64,000 bases of DNA from G965233625 sp965233625 (GCA_965233625.1 OZ247499.1:3534001-3598000), one strand, 5' to 3'. Positions 25,557 to 35,298 are shown, counted from the first letter of the stretch. The notes: a model not told the origin generated them from the letters alone. Numbers and translations: made by a program.

Positions 25557-28500
25557 CTACTTCAACGTCGAAAGATACTCCACCAGGTCGCGTAGCTCCT
25601 GACGGGTCAGACGCCCGGCGAGTTCATCGGGCATACCCGACTTCGACGCTTCGCGCTCTTCGATATTGTCTTTCTCAATTTCGATGAGTTTGCCATCGGC
25701 GTCTTGCAGTGTGACGCTGTCGTCGTCTTCACTTTTCACAACGCCGGTGACGATTTCGCCATCGCCGGTCACGATCAACGCGGATTCGAATCCTTTGGCG
25801 ATGACCTTGTTGGGCGTCACGATCGACTCCAGCAGATAGAGGCGTTGTTTGTCAGCGGCGACTTTGGTCAGTTCCGGACCGACATCGCCGCCCACACCCT
25901 GGCTCTTGTGGCAACGCACGCAAGAGACTTCCGCCTTCTCAAAGAAGATCCGGCGACCGCGTTCTGCATCGCCGCCCACCAGCGTTTCTTTGTAGGCTGA
26001 CAGGGGATCGTCCGCATCAAGCGAGCTTTGATACTTCTCCAGCAGGCTCTTGAGCGAAGGCTTCTTCACCGCGGCCGCGGCTTCCAGAACATCGAGACGG
26101 GCGCCGGCGGGGAATTTATCCGCCAGCAGTTGCTCCATGGCGGCTGCCAGAACCTTGTCACTGCCCGGTGTGGTTTTCAGAACGGCCAAGGCGGGCTGAC
26201 GAAGTTCGACGGGGCCTTCCAGCACCGCGGTCTTCAGCAGCGGCATGGCGTCGGCGGGCGACTTGGCGGCGTACACTTTCAGGGCTGCGGCGCGAAGCGC
26301 GGGTAGTTCGCTCTTCAAAGCCGATTGCATCGAAGACTCTGTCTCCGGGTGACGGATCGAAGCGAGCGCGACCAGCGCGTCTCCGCGGACCTTGCCGCTT
26401 TGCGTGGTGTCAGCCAGCATCTTCAGCAGCGCGGGAGCGATTTCCTTCACGCCCAGTTTGGCGGCCGTTTTCAGACCTTCTTCCTGCACCTTGCCGGTCG
26501 CGGTGGCGATGCCGGGCAGCACCTTGCGGACGGCGGTGGCGGCGATCTGTTCACTCCGCGGCTCCAACGGATTCCACCGGCCATGCACCCGGTTTTTGGG
26601 CGACGGCTTGCTCCATGCGGCCAGCATCTGCAGTGCTTCGATCCGCATCTTGTCCGTGTTGCGGGCATCGACGGCGAACCGGGCCACAGCCGCTGCATAC
26701 GGCTGCGTGCCCAACTGGAAATTGGCGCTCAGTGCACGCCGCGCGAACGGCTCGCTGGCGCCGGAACGTGGCAATGCAGCCGCCAAAGCGGGCAGCGCTT
26801 CGTTCAGCGGAACATCGTGAATCGCGCGGGCGGCTTCCGTGGCGACGGCTGATTTCTCGTCGTTCAGGAAAATTGCCACTCGCGCCGATTGCATCCGCCG
26901 CAGGGCGACGACGACCGCCAGCCGCGCGTCGATGGAAGGATTCGTCGCGGCCTGCAACAACGCGGCTTCATCGCCGGCGCCTACCAGCGCCATCACACCT
27001 GCGTGCCGCAGTGCGGGGTCTTCGCTGGCGTTGGCGGTCAGCATTTCCAGAACGGCTGGCACGCAGCCCTTGGCCTTGATATCGCCCAGGGCAATCGCCG
27101 CGAAGTAACGCACGCGTGCATCGCTGTCTTTCAAGCTGTTAATGAGCTGGCCGGCGTATGCCGTTGCGTTAAGTGCTCCCAACGAAGCAGCGCCTTGAGC
27201 GCGAAGTTCAGGCTGGGCGGCGCTCAGCCAGGCAGCAGCCGCATTGGTTGCGGCAGCCTGTGCCTGTTTATTGCCAGTCGTGCGGGCAATCTGCCGGAGG
27301 CCCCACAGGCCGTGAATCTTCGCCAGCATCGCGGACTTGCCATCCGCGTCATCCGCCTGGGCGGCGCTGGTCAGAGCGTCAATCGCGTTCTGATCAACCA
27401 GGGCGAACTGCGCTGACTGCCGCACCCGCTGATCGGCGTGTCCTAGCAGCGCGACCAATTTCTTTGAATCCAGTTTTGTCATGTCGCTAGACAGCAATGC
27501 GGCGACTTCCTTCACCACAGGTGAATCTGCGTTCTTAGGATCGGCAAAGCGGTAGATACGTCCTTTGCCAACACCTTCCCAACCGTGCACCCAGTCGCTG
27601 ATATAGATGGCGCCATCGTGGCCGAACTGCACGTCGGTGGCCAGAATTTTCCAGAACGGCTGTTCTGTGTCCACCATTTCAAAGCTGGCTCCTTTTGGTT
27701 TCACACGAAGCGAACGGATGCCGCTTTTACCACTGGCGCCACGGAAATCGCACAGCAGGAACCGGCCGTTAAATTCTTCACCCAGACCCGTGCCGGGATA
27801 GTACGCTAGGCCAGATGGGCCATCGGCAAAGTTGGCGACCGGCGGCGAAACGTACGCGGGCTGACCTTCGTGATGCGGATGCCAGATCTTCTCACGGTTG
27901 AACGGCCCGCGGTCGGGCAGGTACTGATAATACATCCGCCAGCCGCTGTCGCCGCCACGCAGCACATACACCCAGCGGGCTTTGTCGCCGCTATCTGAGT
28001 TATTGTCGCCCGTGAACAGATTGCCATATTCATCAAACGCCAGCTCCTGCGGATTACGCAGCCCGGTGGCGAAGACTTCCAGATTAGAACCGTCCGCCTC
28101 ACAACGGAAGACGGCGCCGGAAGCTGGGTCGTGCATCAGTTTGCCGTCGTGCTTAATGTGATAACCACGGTCGCCGATGCTGTAATAGATGCGGCCCTGC
28201 GGACCAACGGTCAGCCCGTGCGAATCGTGTCCACGGAAGGCGACACGCACACCGTATCCATACGAAAGCGATTCGCGCGAGTCCGACTTGCCATCGCCAT
28301 CGTTATCGGTCAGCTTCCACAGGTGCGGGATGCAGGTGTAATAAACGCTGCCACGATGCGAAAGCACGCCGGCGCCCGTTCCCGCCAGCACGCCGTTAAA
28401 ACCGTTAGCGTACGGGATAACTTTGTCGGCGACGCCGTCGTTGTCCGTGTCGAGCACCAGTTGAATGCGGTCATCGTTGGCTTCGTACTTTTTGATGCCG

Positions 28501-28880
28501 TCCTTCAGGTGTTTCTTGAAGTACGCCAGGCGGTCTTCCAGTGTCTGGGCGGCAAGATCGTCGTCCAGCCATTCTGGATGCGAGCGGTTGTCTTCGACGC
28601 CGCGTTTCTGACGGAAGGTTTCCGCCACGAACAGCCGGTTCTGATAATCCAGATGAAACGCCACCGGATGCACTACCAACGGTTCCGCCGCATACACGGC
28701 GCCTTTCCAGCCTTCCGGAATCTGGAAGCTGGGCAGGGCTTTTCTGGCTTCGTCCGATGCACCTGCAATACCAGGTGTAGCGGCTTTGGTCCCGGCGCCT
28801 TCGGGCGGCGAAGCATGCGTGAAAGAGACACACGTGAATAGAACGAAGGCGATAGCGCCGGCAGTAACTAACAGCCGCAT
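25557..28880 (-). CDS. PVC-type heme-binding dehydrogenase with HEAT repeats and C-terminal cytochrome c
   Basis: A 1107-residue exported protein; ATG at 28880 with AGGAA upstream begins the signal (cut near FTHASPPE). Domains in order: a propeller of the membrane-bound-dehydrogenase/PVC type (about 40-440, with PEGWKGAVYAAEPLVVHPV, YRIGDRGYHIK-like and GLRNPQELAFDEYGNLFTGD blocks), a long alpha-helical HEAT region (about 460-960), and a single cytochrome c domain with the heme motif CVRCHKSQGVGGDVGP near residue 995, followed by LTRQELRDLVEYLSTLK. These proteins are typical of planctomycetes and thought to oxidise sugars and pass electrons through heme. It is upstream of the DUF1080 gene, which often accompanies it. 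Confidence 0.93.
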   Translation of the reverse strand: MRLLVTAGAIAFVLFTCVSFTHASPPEGAGTKAATPGIAGASDEARKALPSFQIPEGWKGAVYAAEPLVVHPVAFHLDYQNRLFVAETFRQKRGVEDNRSHPEWLDDDLAAQTLEDRLAYFKKHLKDGIKKYEANDDRIQLVLDTDNDGVADKVIPYANGFNGVLAGTGAGVLSHRGSVYYTCIPHLWKLTDNDGDGKSDSRESLSYGYGVRVAFRGHDSHGLTVGPQGRIYYSIGDRGYHIKHDGKLMHDPASGAVFRCEADGSNLEVFATGLRNPQELAFDEYGNLFTGDNNSDSGDKARWVYVLRGGDSGWRMYYQYLPDRGPFNREKIWHPHHEGQPAYVSPPVANFADGPSGLAYYPGTGLGEEFNGRFLLCDFRGASGKSGIRSLRVKPKGASFEMVDTEQPFWKILATDVQFGHDGAIYISDWVHGWEGVGKGRIYRFADPKNADSPVVKEVAALLSSDMTKLDSKKLVALLGHADQRVRQSAQFALVDQNAIDALTSAAQADDADGKSAMLAKIHGLWGLRQIARTTGNKQAQAAATNAAAAWLSAAQPELRAQGAASLGALNATAYAGQLINSLKDSDARVRYFAAIALGDIKAKGCVPAVLEMLTANASEDPALRHAGVMALVGAGDEAALLQAATNPSIDARLAVVVALRRMQSARVAIFLNDEKSAVATEAARAIHDVPLNEALPALAAALPRSGASEPFARRALSANFQLGTQPYAAAVARFAVDARNTDKMRIEALQMLAAWSKPSPKNRVHGRWNPLEPRSEQIAATAVRKVLPGIATATGKVQEEGLKTAAKLGVKEIAPALLKMLADTTQSGKVRGDALVALASIRHPETESSMQSALKSELPALRAAALKVYAAKSPADAMPLLKTAVLEGPVELRQPALAVLKTTPGSDKVLAAAMEQLLADKFPAGARLDVLEAAAAVKKPSLKSLLEKYQSSLDADDPLSAYKETLVGGDAERGRRIFFEKAEVSCVRCHKSQGVGGDVGPELTKVAADKQRLYLLESIVTPNKVIAKGFESALIVTGDGEIVTGVVKSEDDDSVTLQDADGKLIEIEKDNIEEREASKSGMPDELAGRLTRQELRDLVEYLSTLK

Positions 28881-29026
28881 GGCGGTTCCTGATGATGGAG
28901 ACAATGACGAATAAGAAATCGGTGGGCGGTAGGAGGGAGGTATCGCGCTGATTGCCAGCGACGCCGCACCGCGTTTAGCACCAGTTTAGAATAGTCCGCC
29001 AGCCGCCTTCTGACAAGCGTTTCCTG

Positions 29027-30445
29027 CTACGCGCGGCCGCCGATCCAGTCTTCGTTTTCTAGCATTTTGAAGCGGTATTCCGGCTGCCGGACCAGCTTCA
29101 ACAACTGGCGGTTACGTTCAATAACCGTGCGTAGCCTGCGTTTTTCCGGCAGCAGTTCCACACAGGCCTGCCGCAGCGCCTGGGCATGCCTGACAAGGCA
29201 CATCTGATGCGGCCGGCTGTCCATTTTAGCGGCCACACGGGTCAGCATTTCCATCATGTGCACGGCCGCGTTGCCATCGGCTGCGACATATTGCCGCATC
29301 TGATCGAAGATGATTCCCAGCAGCGAGTCAAACGTATCGGCTTTGGCAACGACGCGCAGGTTCTGATCGTCGTCAAAGCGGTGCGGATCGGGCAGTTTGC
29401 GATCTGATAGTTCTTCGATCGCCGCCTGCAGCCAGTCCATGCAGTTCTGCGCCGTGAACGGATCGTTTACACCTGGCGAGAGTGCACGGATGGCGACTTC
29501 CACCAGCTGATTAATCATAAAGCGTATGTCCTGCGTATCCGTGCGCTGCGAACCTAAAATCACCGTGCCCTGCAGATCCGTTCGCACCTGATCGTCCACC
29601 TTCTCACCAGGCGAAGCAAGCATCAACACGTTACCCGCCGTGGCAAAGTCTCCGGAGCGGAAACGCAGACGGATAACCAGATCGTTGCTGCGGGCAAGCT
29701 CCATCAGACCCTTCGAATCGATGTATTCGATATAGCCGTTGCTTCCGCATTTGATAGGTGTCGCCGCATTAAAGAAGGAATCCGGCAGGCGTATGTTATT
29801 GCCGCGCTGGCTCGCTTCTTCCGCCGGGCTGCCGATGCGGTCGGGGAACTGTTCGTCGATCCGGCTGTTGAGTTGTTTGCCGACGCCCGCAACGATGTTC
29901 GAGACGTGAATCGTCTCAGGGATATGATGAAAGAAAAAGATCAGCACACCCACGCTGAACACCGTCATCAGCAGCGCGATCATAATCGCCACATGCGGCA
30001 CAAACGCGCTCGTCAGGTCTTCCGCTGTCTCGGCCCCCGGCGGCGGCGAATCTCCATTGCGGACCGTCCGTAGCACCATCAAGCAATATAAGAAGGTCGC
30101 GATAAAAACGCCCAGCGTAAACTGGTTGCTGGTGTCGCGCATAAAGTTATTCAGCAACCGCGGACCAACCTGTGAACTCGCCTGCGAGATCGAAAGAATC
30201 GTCATCGAAAACGTAACGCCCGCCACGGTAATCATCGAGCCAGCCACCGTGGAAAGCACCGCCCGGGCGCCGTCCGGCTTATTAGCATAAAGCCAGTTGA
30301 CTTCGGCCAACCATTCAGAACCAATGGCCGCATCAATCTGCGTCGCCACCAATGAGAGAAGCACCGCAGCGACCGCCATTAGCGATGGAAGAAACCAGTA
30401 GCTCTCACGGATACGGGTCCACAGCGTTATAAGACTCGCATTCAT
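29027..30445 (-). CDS. DUF2254 membrane protein
   Basis: A 472-residue inner-membrane protein. ATG at 30445 fits (NASLITLWTRIRESYWFLPS); a TTG at 30490 would add 15 polar residues. Four spans are seen: residues 19-37, about 75-100 (VLSTVAGSMITVAGVTFSMT), 118-140 and 170-192. The stretch SQASSQVGPRLLNNFMRDTS after span two is the signature of DUF2254. A soluble C-terminal half contains MINQLVEVAIRALSPGVNDPFTAQNC, also typical. Family function is unknown. It is divergent from the dikinase fusion gene and not clearly linked to other neighbours. Confidence 0.92.
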   Translation of the reverse strand: MNASLITLWTRIRESYWFLPSLMAVAAVLLSLVATQIDAAIGSEWLAEVNWLYANKPDGARAVLSTVAGSMITVAGVTFSMTILSISQASSQVGPRLLNNFMRDTSNQFTLGVFIATFLYCLMVLRTVRNGDSPPPGAETAEDLTSAFVPHVAIMIALLMTVFSVGVLIFFFHHIPETIHVSNIVAGVGKQLNSRIDEQFPDRIGSPAEEASQRGNNIRLPDSFFNAATPIKCGSNGYIEYIDSKGLMELARSNDLVIRLRFRSGDFATAGNVLMLASPGEKVDDQVRTDLQGTVILGSQRTDTQDIRFMINQLVEVAIRALSPGVNDPFTAQNCMDWLQAAIEELSDRKLPDPHRFDDDQNLRVVAKADTFDSLLGIIFDQMRQYVAADGNAAVHMMEMLTRVAAKMDSRPHQMCLVRHAQALRQACVELLPEKRRLRTVIERNRQLLKLVRQPEYRFKMLENEDWIGGRA

Positions 30446-30603
30446 CCATTTTTCCGGGTTAGTCTGACCATCGCTAAACTCTCTCGCCAAATTCGTTAGG
30501 CCGGTACATGTCTACGGTCTACAGTGTCTCTTAGTGTGATTAGCTGCTGCGTAAAATAACAGGCCCAGGAAGTTAGAGCTTTGTAACGATAGGTTGAAGC
30601 CAC

Positions 30604-33087
30604 ATGAACGACCAGCAAGAGATTCTCTACCTCCTGTCAGGCAATGGCAGCACAGAGCGCTGGTGGGAAGACACCGTACCGCACTTTCAGCGTTACCAGC
30701 CGCAGCCGCTTGAACTCCCCGGTTCCGGCGACAATATGTCCGAAGCGTTTGGCAGCCTTGATGAACTGGCGGTTGCGTTGCTGGAGATGACCCAGCCCGG
30801 GCATGCGCTGTTTGTCGTCGGTGTTAACGCGCTGGTCGCGCTGCGGGCGGAAGCCCGGTCGCCGGGTCATTTTTCGCGGTTGATCGTGCTGGCGCCCGTC
30901 GGCGCCTTTCTGGGCGACCGCAAATTTGTGAAGTGGATGGCCAAGAAGCCAGCCCGCCGCACACTGCATTTTCTGCTGTCACGATATCCCAAGCTGTTCC
31001 GCCGGAAGTTCTCGGATAAGCAGTGGCCAGAGGAACATTATCAGCGGATGGGCGACGGCTACACACGCTGCCGCGCGTTTGAAAAGTACTTTGAAATCGT
31101 CCAGCCCTACGACGCCTTGGATCTCTTCGAGTGGATCACGGCGCCGGTGGATCTGATCTGGGGCGCCGGCGATGCGGTGCTGGGCATTGGTCAGGCCGCA
31201 GCCTGGGACGCGATTCTGCCGCGGGCGGAACTGACCGTCACGCTGAAAGAAGACTGGGGGCATTATCCCTACATCGATGATCCGCAGCAATTCGCCGCTT
31301 ATATCGAGTCGTTCGAGGGCGGCTTCCCCGCCCACACCAAGGCCGGACGATTGCAATTGGCAACCCTCGCCGGATTGCCTGTGCCGAAGCAGTACAGCGT
31401 CAGCAGCGACGCGGAGATCGCAGCGTTACCAGAACTGGATGCATCGCGGACCTACGCCGTGCGTTCATCCGGCGCCACGGAAGATCACATTGATCATTCC
31501 CACGCGGGCCGCAACACCACCTTCTTACGCGTGCCTACCGAAGAAGTCGCGGCGAAAGCTGGCGAGCTGATCCACCAACACGGGCTGGCTGCCGCGGTGG
31601 TGCAGGAGTTCATTGAACCGCGTGTTTCGGGCGTCGCCTTCTGCCGGCAGATCTCGCTGGAGATTGAATATGTGGAGGGGCATCTGGAAGCGCTGGTGGA
31701 TGGCTCGGTTTCGCCGCACCGCGCGGTGCTTGCGAAAATGGGCGGCGACTGGTCGCTCGATGCGGAGCAACTGCCGGGTTGTCCGGTTTTTGACTTCAAC
31801 GCGTTGGCGGCGTTTCTGCGGCGATGTTTGAAGGCGTTTCACTACCATCCTGCCGACATTGAATGGGCGTGGGACGGAACGCAGTTCTACATGCTGCAGA
31901 CCCGCCCAGTCACCAGCTACGCCTGGCGCCGCTGCCTGACCTCCGCAAATCTGGACGAAATTCTCCCGGCACAGGTCAGCCGTTTGATGGAGCACGCACA
32001 GCGCGGCGCCTCGCTGGCGGCCGGACGTGTTTACGCCATCTGCGATCCGCGGACGCTGCACGATCACGAACCGTTTTCGTCGTTGGCCGATGATGCCTCG
32101 TACATCAACGTGGATCTGTTTGTTTCGCGACTTTACGACTGGGGGCTGCCATCTTCAATGCTATCGCGGGAGATGGGCGGCGCCGTGCCGCGGACTTCTT
32201 TCAGCCCCTGGCGGTTCGCAAAATCGCTTCCCTTGGCGTTCCGCCTCCGCGGCGCCGTGCGGAAGCAGGTGGTGCATACCGTGTCACGGGTGATGGCGTT
32301 TGAAAAAGAATTCGACGCGCTGGAAACACTTCCAACAGACACACCCGAAGAAAAGCAACACCGCGAAGCAGCGCTGGTGCAGTGGTTTGTACGCTTCTAC
32401 GTGTTCATTCTCAGGCAGAATATCTTTATCAATACGTGCATCGCCACGGCAGGTGGTTCGTTCCTCGGCGCTGCGAAGACGGTCTATCAGAACATCGCAG
32501 ACAACGCCGCAGATTCGCCGCACCGGCTGAAGTTCGAAAGCGACCCTGCCACGCCACGCCCCGTCTTAAGTGACAAAGATCAGTCACTGCTGCGAGTCAC
32601 ACCGCTGCCAGAATGGAGCTGGCTGACCCGTGCTCTGCACTACGCCGGCAGCCCCGGCCTATGCGGCCGGTATACCGAAATCCGCGAGTGGTTCCGCGAT
32701 AACAACATGAAACTGTTCTTCCGCCTGCATCATGCCCTGAAGGACAGTGACTGGTTGTTGCCGCATGAAGCGTCGCGGCAGCAAAGCGGCGCCTTCTGGC
32801 AGGCAGGCGGCGAAACACTGAAACAGGATTTTGCGTTTGTGATTTATCCAGGCGCTGCGGAAGGAATCGTTGGCCGCGACATTCTGATTGTTGACGCTTT
32901 AGAACCGGGCCACTTTGAAGACTATCGCGCAGCCGCGGCCGTGATCGCCCGCACCGGCGGCCGGCTTTCGCACGGGGCGACGTTGCTGCGCGAAATCAAG
33001 AAACCCTCAGCCGTCATGCAGCAGATTCCCGGCGATCTTGAGGGACAGAAAATCCGCTATGCCAACGGCCAGATCGAAGTCTTGTAA
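30604..33087 (+). CDS. Alpha/beta-hydrolase fused to a phosphohistidine dikinase (PEP synthase/rifampin-phosphotransferase-like)
   Basis: An 827-residue cytoplasmic protein. Residues 1-240 fold like an alpha/beta-hydrolase: the oxyanion strand, a nucleophile-elbow position FVVGVNALVAL with Asn75 where Ser is expected, Asp190 in IWGAGDAVLG and His220 in DWGHYPYIDDP. Residues 250-440 form a PEP/pyruvate-dikinase ATP-grasp with YAVRSSGATEDHIDHSHAG and ending QTRPVT. Residues 745-827 are the swivelling phosphohistidine domain, TGGRLSHGATLLREIKKPSA, with His790 as the expected phospho-carrier. There is no PEP-binding barrel, which matches rifampin phosphotransferase layout. The middle 300 residues may be the acceptor-binding part. 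Substrate is unknown; the gene stands alone and converges on the methyltransferase gene. Confidence 0.85.
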   Translation: MNDQQEILYLLSGNGSTERWWEDTVPHFQRYQPQPLELPGSGDNMSEAFGSLDELAVALLEMTQPGHALFVVGVNALVALRAEARSPGHFSRLIVLAPVGAFLGDRKFVKWMAKKPARRTLHFLLSRYPKLFRRKFSDKQWPEEHYQRMGDGYTRCRAFEKYFEIVQPYDALDLFEWITAPVDLIWGAGDAVLGIGQAAAWDAILPRAELTVTLKEDWGHYPYIDDPQQFAAYIESFEGGFPAHTKAGRLQLATLAGLPVPKQYSVSSDAEIAALPELDASRTYAVRSSGATEDHIDHSHAGRNTTFLRVPTEEVAAKAGELIHQHGLAAAVVQEFIEPRVSGVAFCRQISLEIEYVEGHLEALVDGSVSPHRAVLAKMGGDWSLDAEQLPGCPVFDFNALAAFLRRCLKAFHYHPADIEWAWDGTQFYMLQTRPVTSYAWRRCLTSANLDEILPAQVSRLMEHAQRGASLAAGRVYAICDPRTLHDHEPFSSLADDASYINVDLFVSRLYDWGLPSSMLSREMGGAVPRTSFSPWRFAKSLPLAFRLRGAVRKQVVHTVSRVMAFEKEFDALETLPTDTPEEKQHREAALVQWFVRFYVFILRQNIFINTCIATAGGSFLGAAKTVYQNIADNAADSPHRLKFESDPATPRPVLSDKDQSLLRVTPLPEWSWLTRALHYAGSPGLCGRYTEIREWFRDNNMKLFFRLHHALKDSDWLLPHEASRQQSGAFWQAGGETLKQDFAFVIYPGAAEGIVGRDILIVDALEPGHFEDYRAAAAVIARTGGRLSHGATLLREIKKPSAVMQQIPGDLEGQKIRYANGQIEVL

Positions 33088-33105
33088 CGCCGTCCTAAGT
33101 TACAA
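33082..33105. terminator. Short stem-loop at a convergent gene end
   Basis: TTGTAAC (33082-33088) pairs with GTTACAA (33099-33105) over a ten-base loop that spans both stop codons of the convergent dikinase and methyltransferase genes. It has no T-run on either strand, so any terminator role is weak. Confidence 0.35.
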
Positions 33106-34353
33106 CGACGCATTGCGGGCGGTGCGGTTCACACTGCGGTGCACCTGATGACGGCGGTCAGGCTTCATGCCGCTGAGAAAATAGTCGGGCAACTGCACCG
33201 TTCTGCCTGTTATCAGTTGCATGATGACGGCGCCCCACTGGAAGGCCATCAAGGGCGGCACCGCGTCGCCGATCTGTTCGTACTTGTCCTGCGTCTCGTA
33301 GATATGCGGGCAAAGCAGCGGCCCGCCACAGAAGTCGTAATTGTCCGGGAAGCTTTGCAGACGGGCGACTTCGCGGACCGTCAGGCAGCGGTTCTGCACG
33401 GGGTGCACCAGTTCGTCCAGGCAGTGCGAAGTCACGGTGTAGCTCGGCTCCGAACTTACAAGCCGGCGGTTCCGCTGGATATACCATTTCTTCGGCAGCA
33501 CCCGTTGCTGTTGCAATTGCTCACGCTCATCAGGCGTGAACTTGTTGAACAGGTCGCGGAGCCCTTCGCCTGGTTTGATCAGTTTGAACCGCCGCAGCGT
33601 GCCAGCCCGGTGGTTAGGCGCCGTGTGGTAGGTGCAGCCATTGGTAGGTGCGGGCAGCTTCCAGAAGTGATTGTCTTTCATCAGCCGCGTATAGCTGTTG
33701 CGGCCACGACGATAGCCGCCCCGGTACGCGCCGGAGTTCGCTTCAACCTGCGGAATTCCCGCCAGGGCGTCGCCGACGGTCACATGGCAATCCAGCGGCT
33801 TGGGCGCCTTCAGAGGTTCGTTCCGCCGCGATGCCAGGATGAACAACCGGTCGCGGTGCTGCGGGGCGCCATAGTGCGCCGCATCCAGAAGCCACTCGCC
33901 CCGGTTGCGATAACCAGCCTCATCCAGGCACTGATAAAGATCCTCCATCACGCGCCGCTTGCCGCCGCGCTGCACCTTTTTGGTCAGAATGCCGGGCACG
34001 TTTTCAAACAGAATAAAGGGCGCGTCCAGCGCCTGCCCCAACCGGATTGGCTCCATAAACAACTGCTGCCGGGCGTCGTAGAAAGAACGCGAACGCGAGC
34101 CAGCCGTGCTGAAGGTTTCGCATGGCATACCCGATGTAATCAAATCAATGCTGCCCGCCAGCCGCGCAATGGAAGCCGCTTTTACATCGCGGATGTCGCC
34201 GCTGAAAACCTTCACGCCGGGATGATTCGCCCGGTAGGTTTCCACGCAGCTATCGACCTTCTCCACGGCAGCAACAGTTTCAATCCCTGCTGCCCGCAGC
34301 CCTGTGCAGAAACCGCCAGGGCCTGAGAAACAATCAAGATGCCTGACCGGCAT
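33100..34353 (-). CDS. DNA (cytosine-5-)-methyltransferase, orphan
   Basis: A 417-residue C5-cytosine methyltransferase. Motif I is CFSGPGGFCTGL, motif IV SGMPCETFS with catalytic Cys78, motif VI FENVPGIL, motif VIII APQHRDRLFIL, then a target-recognition region (about 195-330), motif IX LTVREVARLQSFPDNY and motif X IGDAVPPLMAF. All essential residues are present, so it should be active. No restriction endonuclease lies nearby, so it is either a solitary regulator of methylation or a remnant of an R-M system. It is 73 bases downstream of the conserved unknown gene 34427-35170 and probably shares its promoter at 35351-35380. Confidence 0.93.
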   Translation of the reverse strand: MPVRHLDCFSGPGGFCTGLRAAGIETVAAVEKVDSCVETYRANHPGVKVFSGDIRDVKAASIARLAGSIDLITSGMPCETFSTAGSRSRSFYDARQQLFMEPIRLGQALDAPFILFENVPGILTKKVQRGGKRRVMEDLYQCLDEAGYRNRGEWLLDAAHYGAPQHRDRLFILASRRNEPLKAPKPLDCHVTVGDALAGIPQVEANSGAYRGGYRRGRNSYTRLMKDNHFWKLPAPTNGCTYHTAPNHRAGTLRRFKLIKPGEGLRDLFNKFTPDEREQLQQQRVLPKKWYIQRNRRLVSSEPSYTVTSHCLDELVHPVQNRCLTVREVARLQSFPDNYDFCGGPLLCPHIYETQDKYEQIGDAVPPLMAFQWGAVIMQLITGRTVQLPDYFLSGMKPDRRHQVHRSVNRTARNASL

Positions 34354-34426
34354 ACGGACTCCATTCCGGGTTTATACGTTGGCCACAACGCCACGGTGTA
34401 GGGTTTAATCTTCCCTCGCCTGAAAT

Positions 34427-35170
34427 CTACTTCAGCGCGATTGTCTGCTGCAATGGCCGCAGCACGCTTTCGACCAGGTAATCATCTACAATCTGCCGGC
34501 AGATGGTGGTTAGCCTGGAGATCGCATCCACAAACTTCTCACCTGGGTCGAGACTGCCGTAACGCCGCGCGGTGATGTACACGCTGATCTGTTCAGGCGG
34601 ATATTCATTGGTGCGGATATGATAGGCCGTGGTCCGCGTTTCAATACTCACGCGGCATTGCACGCGGCAATCTTCGTCCAGGGCAATCTGAATCGCGGGC
34701 TCGTTGCACACCAGCGAGGCGCCCGGCATTTCAGCCAGCGGCTCGAAGGCGGGCGACATGCCCAGCGCTTCAGACAGCAACTGGTTGTGGTTGCCACGAT
34801 ACGTAAAGTCAAAGCCAAACATCGCGTTCAGCGATTCACAATCCAGGCCGCTGACGGAAAGGGCGTAAGGCGCGTGTTCGAAAACCGCGGTGTGCTGCTC
34901 GATGGCGTCGTCGATATCCGGCGGGTTCACGTAGCCAGAGGAAATACGCCGCTTCTCAATGGAGGCCCAGCGGTAATCGCCGCGGTCTTTGCCTTCTTCC
35001 AGCACGAATTCGCCCGGCTCGCGATTGTAGAAGTTACGCATCGACGGATACTTCTTCTGGATCTGTTCGAAGAAGTGCAGCAGTGTTTCGCGCTGTTGGG
35101 GCAGGTCAATCTCGGTATTCAGATTGGTGTTGAAGTAATAGTCATCGCTCAAAGAACCATAACCGCTCAT
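34427..35170 (-). CDS. Conserved protein of unknown function upstream of the methyltransferase
   Basis: A 247-residue soluble protein; ATG at 35170 (MSGYGSLSDDYYFNTN) is preferred over the longer frame from 35245, whose prefix is Pro/Arg-rich and lies in the leader. It is alpha/beta throughout, with LLHFFEQIQKKYPSMRNFYN, a charged EEGKDRGDYRWASIEKRRIS stretch, FGFDFTYRGNHNQLLSEALG and a C-terminal helix DAISRLTTICRQIVDDYL. It resembles proteins seen as conserved hypotheticals in planctomycetes, but no domain name was recognised. Its leader contains a consensus promoter and an early terminator. Co-transcription with the methyltransferase is likely, though a functional link is not proven. Confidence 0.7.
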   Translation of the reverse strand: MSGYGSLSDDYYFNTNLNTEIDLPQQRETLLHFFEQIQKKYPSMRNFYNREPGEFVLEEGKDRGDYRWASIEKRRISSGYVNPPDIDDAIEQHTAVFEHAPYALSVSGLDCESLNAMFGFDFTYRGNHNQLLSEALGMSPAFEPLAEMPGASLVCNEPAIQIALDEDCRVQCRVSIETRTTAYHIRTNEYPPEQISVYITARRYGSLDPGEKFVDAISRLTTICRQIVDDYLVESVLRPLQQTIALK

Positions 35171-35271
35171 GCCGTCACTCCGCTGAAGGTTCGCTGGCAT
35201 CCGGCCCCTGAAAGGGGCAGGCATGCACCCGATGGCGCCCCGCATGCCCGGTTACGGAACGCCTCCAAATC

Positions 35272-35298
35272 AAAAACGCCGGAGAAGCAGCTCCGGCG
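35272..35298 (-). terminator. Intrinsic terminator in the leader of the 34427-35170 gene (attenuator or small-RNA end)
   Basis: On the minus strand CGCCGGAG pairs perfectly with CTCCGGCG (35277-35298, six-base loop) and runs into TTTTTGATTT. It lies about 50 bases downstream of the start point expected from the promoter at 35351-35380 and about 105 bases before the gene start. No minus-strand gene lies just to the right, so it must act on this leader transcript. Confidence 0.75.

Noticed and set aside
33100..34353. Restriction-modification system around the methyltransferase
   Set aside because: The flanking genes are a dikinase fusion and a conserved unknown protein; neither shows a nuclease motif such as PD-(D/E)xK or HNH.
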